A stretch of DNA of 25,786 nt, taken from contig JANPLZ010000103.1 in the NCBI GenBank assembly GCA_031422555.1, positions 1 through 25,786 of the forward strand, given 5' to 3'. Position numbers and translations under genes: made by a program. The notes below the pieces were generated by a model. It saw only the letters and a program-made list of their open reading frames with translations. It was not told the origin of the DNA and made no database searches. This DNA is from JANNAT01 sp031422555. Its GTDB lineage: Bacteria > Pseudomonadota > Alphaproteobacteria > Rhodobacterales > Rhodobacteraceae. Position 1 is the stretch's first letter, and every line of letters starts with the position of its first letter. Shown one piece after another: positions 6,763 through 15,556 of the stretch.

Positions 6763-7068
6763 ATGGTTGGACTTGAACATTACCTGATCGTGGCGGCGGC
6801 GCTGTTCGTCATCGGTATTTTTGGCATCTTTCTGAACCGAAAGAACGTCATCGTCATTTTGATGTCGATCGAATTGATGCTGCTGGCGGTGAATATCAAC
6901 TTTGTGGCCTTCTCGTCCTTTGCCAATGATCTGGTGGGGCAGGTGTTTACCATGTTTGTGCTGACCGTGGCTGCGGCCGAGGCGGCGATTGGTCTGGCAA
7001 TCTTGGTGGTGTTCTTCCGCAATCGCGGCACCATCGACGTTGAAGATGCCAATGTGATGAAGGGCTGA
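6763..7068 (+). CDS. nuoK: NADH-quinone oxidoreductase subunit K (NuoK)
   Basis: The product has 101 residues and three membrane helices (ND4L-type). It is part of the proton path of complex I. The two conserved buried glutamates are present: Glu37 in ILMSIELMLLAVN and Glu73 in AAAEAAIGLAI, matching Glu36 and Glu72 of the E. coli protein. The ATG at 6763 follows a GAGGG (6751-6755). An upstream extension is unlikely because the gap is filled with hairpins. The gene lies 79 bases after nuoJ, the widest gap between the nuo subunit genes that are not separated by another gene, and seven bases before nuoL. Confidence 0.97.
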   Translation: MVGLEHYLIVAAALFVIGIFGIFLNRKNVIVILMSIELMLLAVNINFVAFSSFANDLVGQVFTMFVLTVAAAEAAIGLAILVVFFRNRGTIDVEDANVMKG

Positions 7069-7075
7069 TCTGGTC

Positions 7076-9226
7076 ATGGAATTTCAACTTAGCCCGCAGG
7101 TCATTCTGTTCGCCCCTTTGATCGGGGCCTTGATATGCGGCTTTGGCTGGCGTCTGATCGGTGAATTTGCGGGGCAAGTCATTGCCACAGCGATGATTTT
7201 TTTGGCCGCATGCCTAAGCTGGTATATTTTTGCGACCTTTCAGGGCGATACCCAGCACATCACCATCATGCGCTTTATCGAAAGCGGCAGTCTGGCCACC
7301 GAATGGGGCATCCGGCTGGACCGGCTGACGGCCATCATGCTGGTGGTGGTGAATTCGGTGTCGGCGTTGGTGCATTTGTATTCCTTTGGCTACATGGCGC
7401 ATGACGACAACTGGGCGTCGAATGAGGCCTACAAGGCGCGGTTTTTTGCCTATCTGTCGTTTTTTACCTTTGCGATGCTGGCCTTGGTTACGTCGGACAA
7501 TCTGGTGCAGATGTTTTTCGGCTGGGAAGGGGTGGGTGTTGCGTCTTATCTGTTGATCGGGTTTTACTATAAAAAGCCAACGGCCAATGCCGCCGCGATC
7601 AAGGCGTTTGTGGTTAACCGGGTGGGCGATTTTGGCTATGCCTTGGGGATTTTCGCGCTGTTTTTCCTGACCGACAGCATCAATCTTGACGATATCTTTG
7701 CCGCAGCACCGCAATTGGCGCAAACCAACATCAGCTTTCTGTGGGCCGACTGGAACGCTGCCAACTTGATCGGCGTTTTGCTGTTTGTGGGCGCTGCGGG
7801 CAAATCGGCGCAGTTGTTTTTGCACACGTGGCTGCCCGACGCGATGGAAGGCCCGACGCCGGTGTCCGCCCTGATCCATGCCGCCACCATGGTGACGGCG
7901 GGGGTGTTTCTGGTCTGCCGGATGTCGCCTTTGTATGAATATGCGCCCGATGCCAAAACCCTGATCGTGGTGGCGGGTGCGACAACGGCGTTCTTTGCGG
8001 CCACGGTTGGTCTGGTGCAAAACGACATCAAACGGGTGATCGCCTATTCGACCTGTTCGCAACTGGGCTACATGTTCGTGGCCGCCGGGGTGGGCATGTA
8101 TAACGTGGCCATGTTCCATCTGTTCACGCATGCGTTCTTCAAGGCGATGCTTTTCCTTGGCGCAGGGTCGGTCATCCACGCCATGCACCACGAACAAGAT
8201 ATGCGCAATTACGGTGGTTTACGCAAAAAGATCCCCTACACCTTTGCGGCCATGTTGATCGGCACGTTGGCGATTACCGGGGTTGGCATCCCTTTGACGC
8301 ATTACGGTTTTGCCGGGTTCTTGTCCAAAGACGCAGTGATTGAAAGCGCGTGGGTGGGATCGGACTATGCCTTTACCTTATTGGTGATCGCGGCGTTCAT
8401 GACCAGTTTTTATTCGTGGCGGCTGATGTTCATGACGTTCTTCGGGCTTCCGCGCGGCGATCATCACACCCACGATCACGCCCATGAGGCGCCCAAAACC
8501 ATGCTGGTGCCGTTGGGCGTGCTGGCCTTGGGCGCGGTGTTTTCCGGGATGATCTGGTATAACAGCTTTTTTGGCGACGAGGCCAAAGTCCGCGATTGGT
8601 TCGGCATGGAGGCGGGCGCGGCCCATGGCGCAGCCGCAGGTGAAGCTGCGCCCGCGGATCATGCCGCGACCGAAGCCGCACCAACCGACCCAGCCGCGAC
8701 CGAAGCCGCGCCGACGGATCATGCCGCAACCGAGGTCGTGGCGACAGCCGCGGCCCCGATCATCGCGGGCGCGGCCCCCAAGGGTGCGATCTTTCTTGGC
8801 CCCGACAATAACGTGATGCAACTTGCGCATGAGGCCCCGACTTGGGTGAAAATCTCGCCGTTTGTGGCGATGGTTCTGGGCTTGGCGCTGGCGGTGTTGT
8901 TCTACATCCTGCGGCCTGACCTTCCGGGCAAACTGGCCACCCAACAGCGGCCGTTGTATTTGTTCTTGCTGAACAAATGGTATTTCGACGAGGCCTATAA
9001 CCTGATCTTTGTCCGCCCCGCCAACTGGATCGGGCGCATGCTGTGGACGCGGGGCGACGGGGTGGTGATTGACGGCGCGCTGAACGGGGTGGCGATGGGG
9101 ATTATTCCATTCTTTACCCGGTTGGCGGCAAAAGCCCAGTCTGGCTATGTGTTCTCTTACGCCTTTGCGATGGTGCTGGGGGTTGGTGCGCTGATCACAT
9201 GGATGACATTGATGGGGGGCCGCTGA
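7076..9226 (+). CDS. nuoL: NADH-quinone oxidoreductase subunit L (NuoL)
   Basis: The product has 716 residues and is the distal antiporter-like, proton-pumping subunit (ND5-type). Key residues are present: Glu151 in FFGWEGVGVASYLL, Lys243 in GAAGKSAQLFLHTWLPD, and the following DAMEGPTPVSALIHAATMV. The long C-terminal amphipathic helix and last membrane segment are present (from KWYFDEAYNLIFVRP). Between the helices at about residues 460-590 there is a soluble insert: a His-rich patch (HHTHDHAHE), then an Ala/Thr/Glu linker of three 10-residue repeats (residues 525-554). The protein is longer than the roughly 613 residues of E. coli, mainly because of this insert. It sits two bases before nuoM. 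Confidence 0.98.
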   Translation: MEFQLSPQVILFAPLIGALICGFGWRLIGEFAGQVIATAMIFLAACLSWYIFATFQGDTQHITIMRFIESGSLATEWGIRLDRLTAIMLVVVNSVSALVHLYSFGYMAHDDNWASNEAYKARFFAYLSFFTFAMLALVTSDNLVQMFFGWEGVGVASYLLIGFYYKKPTANAAAIKAFVVNRVGDFGYALGIFALFFLTDSINLDDIFAAAPQLAQTNISFLWADWNAANLIGVLLFVGAAGKSAQLFLHTWLPDAMEGPTPVSALIHAATMVTAGVFLVCRMSPLYEYAPDAKTLIVVAGATTAFFAATVGLVQNDIKRVIAYSTCSQLGYMFVAAGVGMYNVAMFHLFTHAFFKAMLFLGAGSVIHAMHHEQDMRNYGGLRKKIPYTFAAMLIGTLAITGVGIPLTHYGFAGFLSKDAVIESAWVGSDYAFTLLVIAAFMTSFYSWRLMFMTFFGLPRGDHHTHDHAHEAPKTMLVPLGVLALGAVFSGMIWYNSFFGDEAKVRDWFGMEAGAAHGAAAGEAAPADHAATEAAPTDPAATEAAPTDHAATEVVATAAAPIIAGAAPKGAIFLGPDNNVMQLAHEAPTWVKISPFVAMVLGLALAVLFYILRPDLPGKLATQQRPLYLFLLNKWYFDEAYNLIFVRPANWIGRMLWTRGDGVVIDGALNGVAMGIIPFFTRLAAKAQSGYVFSYAFAMVLGVGALITWMTLMGGR
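8648..8737 (+). repeat. Three 30-bp tandem repeats inside nuoL
   Basis: The units at 8648-8677, 8678-8707 and 8708-8737 encode APADHAATEA, APTDPAATEA and APTDHAATEV, residues 525-554 of NuoL. The array is in frame and makes a flexible acidic linker. Copy number may vary between strains by slippage. Confidence 0.9.
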
Positions 9227-9227
9227 T

Positions 9228-10751
9228 ATGGATAACCTGCTATCAATCCTGACGTTTGTGCCCGCTGTGGCCGCGCTGATCATGGCGCTGTTCTTGCGCG
9301 GCGACGATCAGGCCGCGCAAACCAATGCCAAATGGCTGGCGCTGCTGGCCACCTCGGCCACGGCCTTGCTGTCGTTGTTCCTGATCGTCAAGTTTGATCC
9401 CGCCAACACGGGGATGCAATTTGTCGAGGAATACACGTGGATCGCCGGTCTGAAATATAAAATGGGCGTGGACGGAATCTCGATCCTGTTCGTCTTGCTG
9501 ACCACGTTTCTGATGCCGATCACCATTCTGTCGTGCTGGCAGGTCGATGCCCGCGTCAAGGAATACATGATTGCGTTCCTGATGCTGGAAACCCTGATGC
9601 TGGGCGTGTTTTGCGCCCTTGATCTGGTGCTGTTCTATCTGTTCTTCGAGGCCGGTCTGATACCGATGTTCCTGATCATCGGCATCTGGGGCGGGGCAAA
9701 CCGGATTTATGCGGCGTTCAAGTTCTTTCTTTACACGTTCTTAGGCTCGGTTCTGATGTTGGTTGCGATGATTGCGATGTATTTCGCGGCGGGCACCACC
9801 GATATTCCCACGCTGATGACGTTCGATTTTGCCTCTGATCCGCTGACGGTTCTGGGCATTTCCATCACCGGTGGCGTGCAGACGCTGCTGTTTTTGGCGT
9901 TTTTTGCCAGTTTTGCGGTGAAAATGCCGATGTGGCCGGTGCATACGTGGTTGCCCGACGCGCATGTGCAGGCCCCCACGGCGGGGTCGGTGGTGCTGGC
10001 GGCGATTTTGCTGAAAATGGGCGGTTACGGCTTTTTGCGCTTTAGTCTGCCGATGTTCCCGGTTGGCAGCGATGTGATGTCGGATGTGGTGTTGTGGATG
10101 TCGGCGATTGCGATTGTCTACACATCGCTGGTGGCGCTTGTGCAGACCGATATGAAAAAGCTGATCGCCTATTCATCGGTGGCGCATATGGGCTTTGTCA
10201 CCATGGGTATTTTCGCCGCCAATCAACAAGGCGTTGACGGCGCCATTTTTCAGATGGTCAGCCACGGCTTCATCTCGGGCGCGCTGTTTTTATGTGTTGG
10301 CGTGATTTATGACCGTATGCACACCCGCGAGATTGACGCCTATGGCGGTTTGGTGGCCCGGATGCCGGCCTACGCGCTGGTGTTCATGTTCTTTACCATG
10401 GCCAATGTCGGTTTGCCGGGCACCTCGGGCTTTGTTGGTGAATTTCTGACGCTGATGGGCATTTTTCAGGTCAATACCTGGGTGGCGGCGGTGGCCACAT
10501 CGGGCGTGATCCTGTCGGCGGCCTATGCGCTGTGGCTTTACCGCAGGGTGACGTTCGGGGCGCTGATCAAGCACAGCCTGATGAGCATTCAGGACATGAG
10601 CCGCCGCGAACGCGCGATCTTTGCGCCGCTGATCGTGATGACGCTTTTGCTGGGTGTCTACCCGGCCTTGGTGACCGATATGATCGGCCCGTCGGTGGCC
10701 GAACTGGTGAAAAACTATCACAGCGCCTTGGCGGCTGTGGCTGTGAATTAA
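9228..10751 (+). CDS. nuoM: NADH-quinone oxidoreductase subunit M (NuoM)
   Basis: The product has 507 residues with about 14 membrane helices. It is the central antiporter-like subunit (ND4-type) of complex I. Conserved Glu141 lies in LFYLFFEAGLIPMFLIIGIW. The lysine-bearing half-channel helix is FASFAVKMPMWPVHTWLPDA, followed by HVQAPTAGSVVLAAILLKMG. The second repeat contains QTDMKKLIAYSSVAHMG, the usual broken-helix region. The ATG follows the nuoL stop after one base. Length and termini are normal for Alphaproteobacteria. Confidence 0.98.
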   Translation: MDNLLSILTFVPAVAALIMALFLRGDDQAAQTNAKWLALLATSATALLSLFLIVKFDPANTGMQFVEEYTWIAGLKYKMGVDGISILFVLLTTFLMPITILSCWQVDARVKEYMIAFLMLETLMLGVFCALDLVLFYLFFEAGLIPMFLIIGIWGGANRIYAAFKFFLYTFLGSVLMLVAMIAMYFAAGTTDIPTLMTFDFASDPLTVLGISITGGVQTLLFLAFFASFAVKMPMWPVHTWLPDAHVQAPTAGSVVLAAILLKMGGYGFLRFSLPMFPVGSDVMSDVVLWMSAIAIVYTSLVALVQTDMKKLIAYSSVAHMGFVTMGIFAANQQGVDGAIFQMVSHGFISGALFLCVGVIYDRMHTREIDAYGGLVARMPAYALVFMFFTMANVGLPGTSGFVGEFLTLMGIFQVNTWVAAVATSGVILSAAYALWLYRRVTFGALIKHSLMSIQDMSRRERAIFAPLIVMTLLLGVYPALVTDMIGPSVAELVKNYHSALAAVAVN

Positions 10752-10764
10752 GGATACCAAGCCG

Positions 10765-12201
10765 ATGAACGCCTTAGATTTTCAAACCGTCCTGCCCGAG
10801 CTGATATTGGCGGTCTACGCGATGGCGGCGCTGTTGGCTGCGGTTTATGCGGGCAAGGACGCGCTGACCGGGACCGTCACCTGGGCCACGGCGGGGCTGT
10901 TTGTGGCGCTGGCGATCTGGATCGGCGTGGCGGGCCTTGGCACGACGTCAGGCTTTGGCGGTTTGTTTGTGGACGATGCTTTTGCGCGCTTTGCCAAAGT
11001 GGTGATCTTGCTATCGGCGGCGGGCGTTCTGGTGATGGCGCAAGACTACATGGCGCGGCAGGGGCTGGCGCGGTTTGAATATCCCATTCTGGTGACGCTG
11101 TCGGTGATCGGCATGATGGTGATGGTATCGGCGGCCGATCTGATGACGCTGTATATGGGGTTGGAGTTGCAATCGCTGGCGCTTTATGTGCTGGCGGCGA
11201 TCCGGCGCGACAATCTGAAATCGACCGAGGCCGGGCTGAAGTATTTCGTGCTGGGGGCGCTGTCGTCGGGGCTGCTGTTGTATGGCGCGTCGTTGACCTA
11301 TGGCTATGCGGGCACGACGCAATTTGCGGGTATCTTATCAACGCTGGACGGTGAAGTGCCGCTGGGCCTGTTATTCGGTCTGGTGTTTGTGCTGGCGGGG
11401 CTGGCGTTCAAAGTGTCGGCGGCGCCCTTCCACATGTGGACGCCGGATGTTTACGAAGGCGCGCCCACCCCGGTGACGGCGCTGCTGGCGACCGCACCCA
11501 AAGTGGCGGCAATGGTGCTGATCGCCCGCGTGGTGCATGACGCGTTTGGCGGCATTCCCGGCGATTGGACCCAAGTGTTGGCGGCATTCGCCGTGATTTC
11601 GATGTTTCTGGGGGCGGTGGCCGCAATCGGCCAGCGCGACATCAAACGCCTGATGGCTTATTCGTCGATTGCCCATATGGGCTATGCGCTGGTGGGGTTG
11701 GCTGCGGGCACGGCGCAAGGCGTGCAGGCGATGCTGATTTATATGGCGATTTATGTGACGATGAATTTGGGCACCTTCGCCTTCATCTTGTCGATGGAAA
11801 AAGACGGCCAGCCCGTCAGTGACATCGCCAGTCTGAACATGCTGTCAAAGCGCGAGCCTTTGAAGGCACTGGCGATGCTGGTGCTTTTGTTCAGTCTGGC
11901 CGGTGTGCCGCCGATGCTGGGGTTCTTTGGCAAGTTCTATGTGCTGCGCGCGGCGGTGGATGCGGGCATGGTTTGGCTGGCAGTGGCAGGGGCGGTGGCG
12001 TCGGTCATCGGGGCGTTTTACTATCTGCGCATCGTGTTTTTCATGTATTTCGGCAAAGACAGCGACGGAGCCGATACGCCGATGGCGCCGGTGCAGTGGC
12101 TGATGCTGGTGTCGGTGGCGGCGGTGATGGTGCTGGGCATCGTCAATCTGTTTGGCATCGAACCCGCAGCGGCCTTTGCGGCCCGGTCACTGGTTGACTA
12201 G
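10765..12201 (+). CDS. nuoN: NADH-quinone oxidoreductase subunit N (NuoN)
   Basis: The product has 478 residues with 13-14 membrane helices. It is the antiporter-like subunit (ND2-type) next to NuoK. Glu134 in TLYMGLELQSLALYVL is the conserved acidic residue. The channel lysines are in FKVSAAPFHMWTPDVYEGA and QRDIKRLMAYSSIAHMG. This is the last complex I gene of the operon. Its 3' end overlaps the probable start of birA: the TTG at 12194 is out of frame with nuoN and lies five bases before the TAG at 12199. Confidence 0.98.
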   Translation: MNALDFQTVLPELILAVYAMAALLAAVYAGKDALTGTVTWATAGLFVALAIWIGVAGLGTTSGFGGLFVDDAFARFAKVVILLSAAGVLVMAQDYMARQGLARFEYPILVTLSVIGMMVMVSAADLMTLYMGLELQSLALYVLAAIRRDNLKSTEAGLKYFVLGALSSGLLLYGASLTYGYAGTTQFAGILSTLDGEVPLGLLFGLVFVLAGLAFKVSAAPFHMWTPDVYEGAPTPVTALLATAPKVAAMVLIARVVHDAFGGIPGDWTQVLAAFAVISMFLGAVAAIGQRDIKRLMAYSSIAHMGYALVGLAAGTAQGVQAMLIYMAIYVTMNLGTFAFILSMEKDGQPVSDIASLNMLSKREPLKALAMLVLLFSLAGVPPMLGFFGKFYVLRAAVDAGMVWLAVAGAVASVIGAFYYLRIVFFMYFGKDSDGADTPMAPVQWLMLVSVAAVMVLGIVNLFGIEPAAAFAARSLVD

Positions 12202-12964
12202 CCCGGACAGCAGCGGTGCGGCTTGGCCCCACGGCGTGGCCCGGCACATCCTTGCGACCACCGACAGCACCAATGCGCATGGCTTGCGGCTGGCCCCGAT
12301 GTTGACGGGGCCTGCATGGTTCATGGCCCACAGCCAAACCAGCGGGCGTGGCCGCCGCGCGCGCCCTTGGGTCAGCCCGCGCGGCAATTTCTACGGCTCT
12401 TTGATTTTGCAGCCGGTGGAGCCGGTTGACCAAGTGGCGCTGCGGTCTTTCGTTGCTGCGGTGGCGCTGCGCGAGGCTTTGGTGGCGCTGACCGGGCTGA
12501 CGGCAGGATTTGCGCTGAAATGGCCCAACGACGTGCTGCTGAATGGCGGCAAAGTGGCGGGGATCTTGCTTGAATCGGTGGGCCGCGCGCAAGGTGTGGC
12601 ACATCTGGCGGTGGGCATTGGCGTCAACCTGATCACCGCCCCCGATGCCCGCGCGGTCGATGCCGGGGCGCTGCCGCCGGTGTCGGTGCTGGCGGAAACC
12701 GGGTTGCGCCTTGAACCCGAAACCCTGCTTGACACGCTTGCCCCCGCTTTTGCCAAATGGGAAGCGGTTTTCGCCCATCACGGCTTTGCGCCGATCCGCG
12801 AAGCATGGTTGGCCCACGCCACCAAACTGGGCGAGGTGATCACCGCCCGCACCGGAGCCACAACCCGCGACGGCGTTTTCACCACCATCGACAGTGGCGG
12901 CAATCTGATGCTGCGCACCAATCAAGGATTGGTCGCCATCCCGGCGGCCGAGGTGTTTTTCTGA
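12194..12964 (+). CDS. birA: Biotin--[acetyl-CoA-carboxylase] ligase (BirA-like)
   Basis: The product has about 256 residues. It joins biotin to the carrier domain of biotin-dependent carboxylases via biotinyl-AMP. The catalytic signature is complete: SGRGRRARPWVSPRGNFYGS (glycine-rich biotinyl-AMP loop) and KWPNDVLLNGGKVAGILLE, which carries the catalytic lysine. There is no N-terminal DNA-binding domain, so it is a stand-alone enzyme (class I), not a repressor. The start is uncertain: no ATG fits. TTG 12194, overlapping the nuoN stop, is preferred; GTG 12236 and TTG 12152 are alternatives. A birA homologue after nuoN is known from Paracoccus, where it was described as an unidentified reading frame of the nqo cluster (from memory). 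Confidence 0.9.
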   Translation: MTSPDSSGAAWPHGVARHILATTDSTNAHGLRLAPMLTGPAWFMAHSQTSGRGRRARPWVSPRGNFYGSLILQPVEPVDQVALRSFVAAVALREALVALTGLTAGFALKWPNDVLLNGGKVAGILLESVGRAQGVAHLAVGIGVNLITAPDARAVDAGALPPVSVLAETGLRLEPETLLDTLAPAFAKWEAVFAHHGFAPIREAWLAHATKLGEVITARTGATTRDGVFTTIDSGGNLMLRTNQGLVAIPAAEVFF

Positions 12965-12979
12965 TGCAAGAGGCTGCCC

Positions 12980-13753
12980 ATGCTTTTGGCGATTGATTGC
13001 GGCAACACCAACACGGTGTTTTCCATCTGGGACGGCGCGCGGTTTGTGGCCACTTGGCGCATTGCCACCGACCACAAACGCACGGCGGATGAATATTTCG
13101 TCTGGTTGTCGTCGCTGCTGATGCTGACCAAAACCGACGCGCATGTCACCGAAGCCATCATCAGCTCTACCGTGCCGCGCGTGGTGTTCAATCTGCGGGT
13201 GCTGTGCAACCGTTACTTTGACTGCCGCCCTTTGGTGGTGGGCCGCACCGATTGCGCGCTGCCCGTCGCCCCGCGGGTGGATCAGGGCGTCACCGTCGGC
13301 CCCGACCGGCTGGTCAACACCGTGGCCGGGTTCAACCGCCATGGCGGCAATCTGATTGTGGTCGATTTTGGCACCGCCACCACCTTTGATGTGGTTGATT
13401 TTGATGGGGCCTATGTTGGCGGCGTGATCGCACCGGGGGTCAACCTGTCGCTTGAGGCGCTGCATATGGCCGCCGCCGCCCTGCCGCATATTGATGTGGC
13501 AAAACCAAGCAGGGCGATTGGCACGAATACGGTGGCCTGTATGCAGTCGGGCGTGTATTGGGGCTATGTCGGGCTGGTCGAAGGCATCGTGCGCGCCGTG
13601 CGCCGCGAGCGGGACCAACCGATGAAAGTTGTGGCAACAGGGGGCCTTGCGTCCTTGTTTGCACAAGGAACCGAATTATTTGATGCGATCGAGGACGATC
13701 TGACCATGCATGGCCTTGTCCTTATCAACGACTATAACAAGGAAATGGCATGA
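12980..13753 (+). CDS. coaX: Type III pantothenate kinase (CoaX)
   Basis: The product has 257 residues. It phosphorylates pantothenate, the first step of coenzyme A synthesis. Motifs of the ASKHA-fold type III enzymes are present: N-terminal DCGNTNTVFSIWDG (phosphate loop), GPDRLVNTVAG, VVDFGTATTFDVVD and GGVIAPGVNLSLEAL. The ATG at 12980 follows an AGAGG. The start is 16 bases after the birA stop. The end overlaps rnj in ATGA. The type III enzyme usually replaces PanK type I (CoaA) in Rhodobacterales, so this is probably the essential pantothenate kinase. Confidence 0.96.
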   Translation: MLLAIDCGNTNTVFSIWDGARFVATWRIATDHKRTADEYFVWLSSLLMLTKTDAHVTEAIISSTVPRVVFNLRVLCNRYFDCRPLVVGRTDCALPVAPRVDQGVTVGPDRLVNTVAGFNRHGGNLIVVDFGTATTFDVVDFDGAYVGGVIAPGVNLSLEALHMAAAALPHIDVAKPSRAIGTNTVACMQSGVYWGYVGLVEGIVRAVRRERDQPMKVVATGGLASLFAQGTELFDAIEDDLTMHGLVLINDYNKEMA

Positions 13754-15426
13754 GCGGTGAGCGGCTGATTTATCTACCATTGGGCGGGGCCGGCGAGATC
13801 GGCATGAACGCCTATATCTATGGCTATGGGCCAAAGGGCCGCGAACGCCTTATCCTGGTCGATCTGGGTGTGGCGTTTCCGGATATGGACAGCAGTCCCG
13901 GCGTTGATCTGATTTTGCCCGATATCAGCTGGCTGTTGGCCAACCTGAACCGGCTGGATGCGATTTTCATCACTCATGCGCATGAAGACCATATCGGCGC
14001 CTTGCCGCATCTGTGGGCCAAGCTGAAAAAGCCGGTCTATGCCCGCCGCTTTACCGCCACCATCGGACGGCTGAAATTCGAAGAGGCGGGGCTGCCCAAA
14101 GACGCCATCATCACCGTGGCCGCGCGCCCCGAAGTGGTGGAAGCCGGGCCATTCCGGGTGCAATTCATCCCGGTCAGCCATTCGATCCCGGAATCCGCCG
14201 CGCTGATCATCGACACGCCCGCGGGCCGCATCATCCACACCGGCGATTTCAAACGCGACGCCATGCCAATTGTCGGCGAAGGTTTCAGCGATGCGTTGAT
14301 GCAGGAAATCGCCGCCGAAGGCCCGGTCAAGGCACTGATGTGCGACAGCACAAACGTGTTTTCAACCCATGAAGGCCGCAGCGAAAGCACGCTGAAAGAT
14401 CCGATTGCCGAATTGATCAAAACCGCCGGGGGCATGGTGGTGGCGACCACCTTTGCGTCAAACGTGGCGCGGCTGAAAACGCTGGCCGAAGCTGGGCAGG
14501 CGGCGGGGCGCACCGTGTGTCTGCTGGGCCGCGCGATGAAGCGCATGGTGTCGGCGGCACAGGATTCTGGCGTGTTGCCGGATTTCCCGCGCACGATCAC
14601 CCCCGAAGAAGCGCTGGAAGTGCCGCGCCGCAACCTGATGCTGATTGTCACCGGCAGTCAGGGCGAACGCAGGGCCGCGTCGGCGCAACTGTCGCGCGGC
14701 AAATATCTGGGGCTGGAGATGAAGTCGGGCGATATGTTCCTGTTTTCGTCAAAAACCATCCCCGGGAACGAGCGTGAAGTTCTGAAGATCGTCAATGCCT
14801 TGTCGGAAATCGGCGTTGATATTGTCGATGACAACAACGGCAAATACCACGTCTCGGGCCACGCCAACCGCCCTGATCTGGAACATGTCCACCGGCTGTT
14901 CCTGCCCGATATGCTGTTGCCGATGCACGGCGAACACCGGCATCTGCGCGAGCATGTCCGCATCGGCCACGAGGCGGGCATCGCCGCATTGGTCGCCACC
15001 AATGGCATGATGGTCGATATCACCGGCGAAGTGCCCAAGGTTGTCGAGCATATCGAAGCCGGGCGCAGCTATCTGGACGGCTCGGTCATTGTCGGCGCGC
15101 TGGACGGGGTGGTGCGCGACCGTATCCGCATGGCGCTTAACGGAACGGCAATGGTGACGGTGCTGTTGGACGAAGCCGATCAGCCGCTGGGCGAGGCCTG
15201 GGTTGAATTGATGGGTCTGCCTGCGAATGGCAAAACCGGCAAGGTTCTGGCTGACACGCTGGAAACCGAGTTGACCGAATTTCTGGAAGGCTCGGGCAAA
15301 AAGCTGCTCTCAAACGATGACAAGTTGACCGAAGCGCTAAAGCGCATTGTGCGGCAAGTGGCGATGGAAGAAATCGGCAAAAAGCCCGAGGTTACCGTGG
15401 TGATCAGCAGGCTTGCGCTGGATTGA
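13750..15426 (+). CDS. rnj: Ribonuclease J
   Basis: The product has 558 residues. It is a metallo-beta-lactamase/beta-CASP nuclease with endo- and 5'-3' exonuclease activity in this family, acting in rRNA and mRNA maturation. Zinc-binding residues are seen: His76, His78, Asp80 and His81 in ITHAHEDHIGALPHLW, His144 in PVSHSIPES, and Asp166 in HTGDFKRD. The beta-CASP part includes CDSTNVFSTHEGRSES and ANGKT-type linker residues, and a SGHA motif with MHGEHRHLREH follows. A C-terminal domain closes the protein. The start overlaps coaX in ATGA, so the enzyme seems coupled to the nuo-birA-coaX transcript. A strong terminator follows after 23 bases. Confidence 0.97.
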   Translation: MSGERLIYLPLGGAGEIGMNAYIYGYGPKGRERLILVDLGVAFPDMDSSPGVDLILPDISWLLANLNRLDAIFITHAHEDHIGALPHLWAKLKKPVYARRFTATIGRLKFEEAGLPKDAIITVAARPEVVEAGPFRVQFIPVSHSIPESAALIIDTPAGRIIHTGDFKRDAMPIVGEGFSDALMQEIAAEGPVKALMCDSTNVFSTHEGRSESTLKDPIAELIKTAGGMVVATTFASNVARLKTLAEAGQAAGRTVCLLGRAMKRMVSAAQDSGVLPDFPRTITPEEALEVPRRNLMLIVTGSQGERRAASAQLSRGKYLGLEMKSGDMFLFSSKTIPGNEREVLKIVNALSEIGVDIVDDNNGKYHVSGHANRPDLEHVHRLFLPDMLLPMHGEHRHLREHVRIGHEAGIAALVATNGMMVDITGEVPKVVEHIEAGRSYLDGSVIVGALDGVVRDRIRMALNGTAMVTVLLDEADQPLGEAWVELMGLPANGKTGKVLADTLETELTEFLEGSGKKLLSNDDKLTEALKRIVRQVAMEEIGKKPEVTVVISRLALD

Positions 15427-15449
15427 TCTTTGGTTTGACTTGAAAGAAA

Positions 15450-15475
15450 GGCCCCGCATTAGCGGGGCCTTTTTT
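15450..15475. terminator. Intrinsic, probably bidirectional terminator after rnj
   Basis: A perfect 8-bp stem GGCCCCGC (15450-15457) / GCGGGGCC (15462-15469) with loop ATTA is followed by six T (15470-15475). On the other strand the hairpin is followed by CTTTC-type pyrimidines, so it may also stop transcripts from the convergent helicase gene. Confidence 0.9.
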
Positions 15476-15482
15476 GTTGCGC

Positions 15483-15503
15483 GCCCCGGACCTGATCCGG
15501 GGC
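15483..15503. repeat. CCCCGGA-N5-TCCGGGG palindromic repeat, copy 2
   Basis: The palindrome GCCCCGGA-CCTGA-TCCGGGGC is followed by CTTTT. It has the same orientation as the copy after nuoJ, with one base different in the loop. Confidence 0.75.
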
Positions 15504-15525
15504 CTTTTGCACCGCCTAACCAAAG

Positions 15526-15546
15526 GCCCCGGATCACGTCCGGGGC
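15526..15546. repeat. CCCCGGA-N5-TCCGGGG palindromic repeat, copy 3 (inverted)
   Basis: The palindrome GCCCCGGA-TCACG-TCCGGGGC reads, on the minus strand, with loop CGTGA, so it lies inverted to copy 2. The pair could form either two small hairpins or one large one: TGATCCGGGGCCTTT near 15494 is complementary to AAAGGCCCCGGATCA. It lies 10 bases past the helicase stop. Confidence 0.75.
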
Positions 15547-15556
15547 GTTTTGATCC

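Noticed and set aside
8648..8737. Frameshift or assembly error in nuoL
   Set aside because: The repeats keep the frame (30 bp each) and the conserved C-terminal helix and last membrane segment follow normally.
12143..13666. Long open frame (507 codons) on the minus strand across birA and coaX
   Set aside because: It is antisense to two clear enzyme genes, is rich in His, Arg and Gln as usual for antisense frames in GC-rich DNA, and resembles no protein family.
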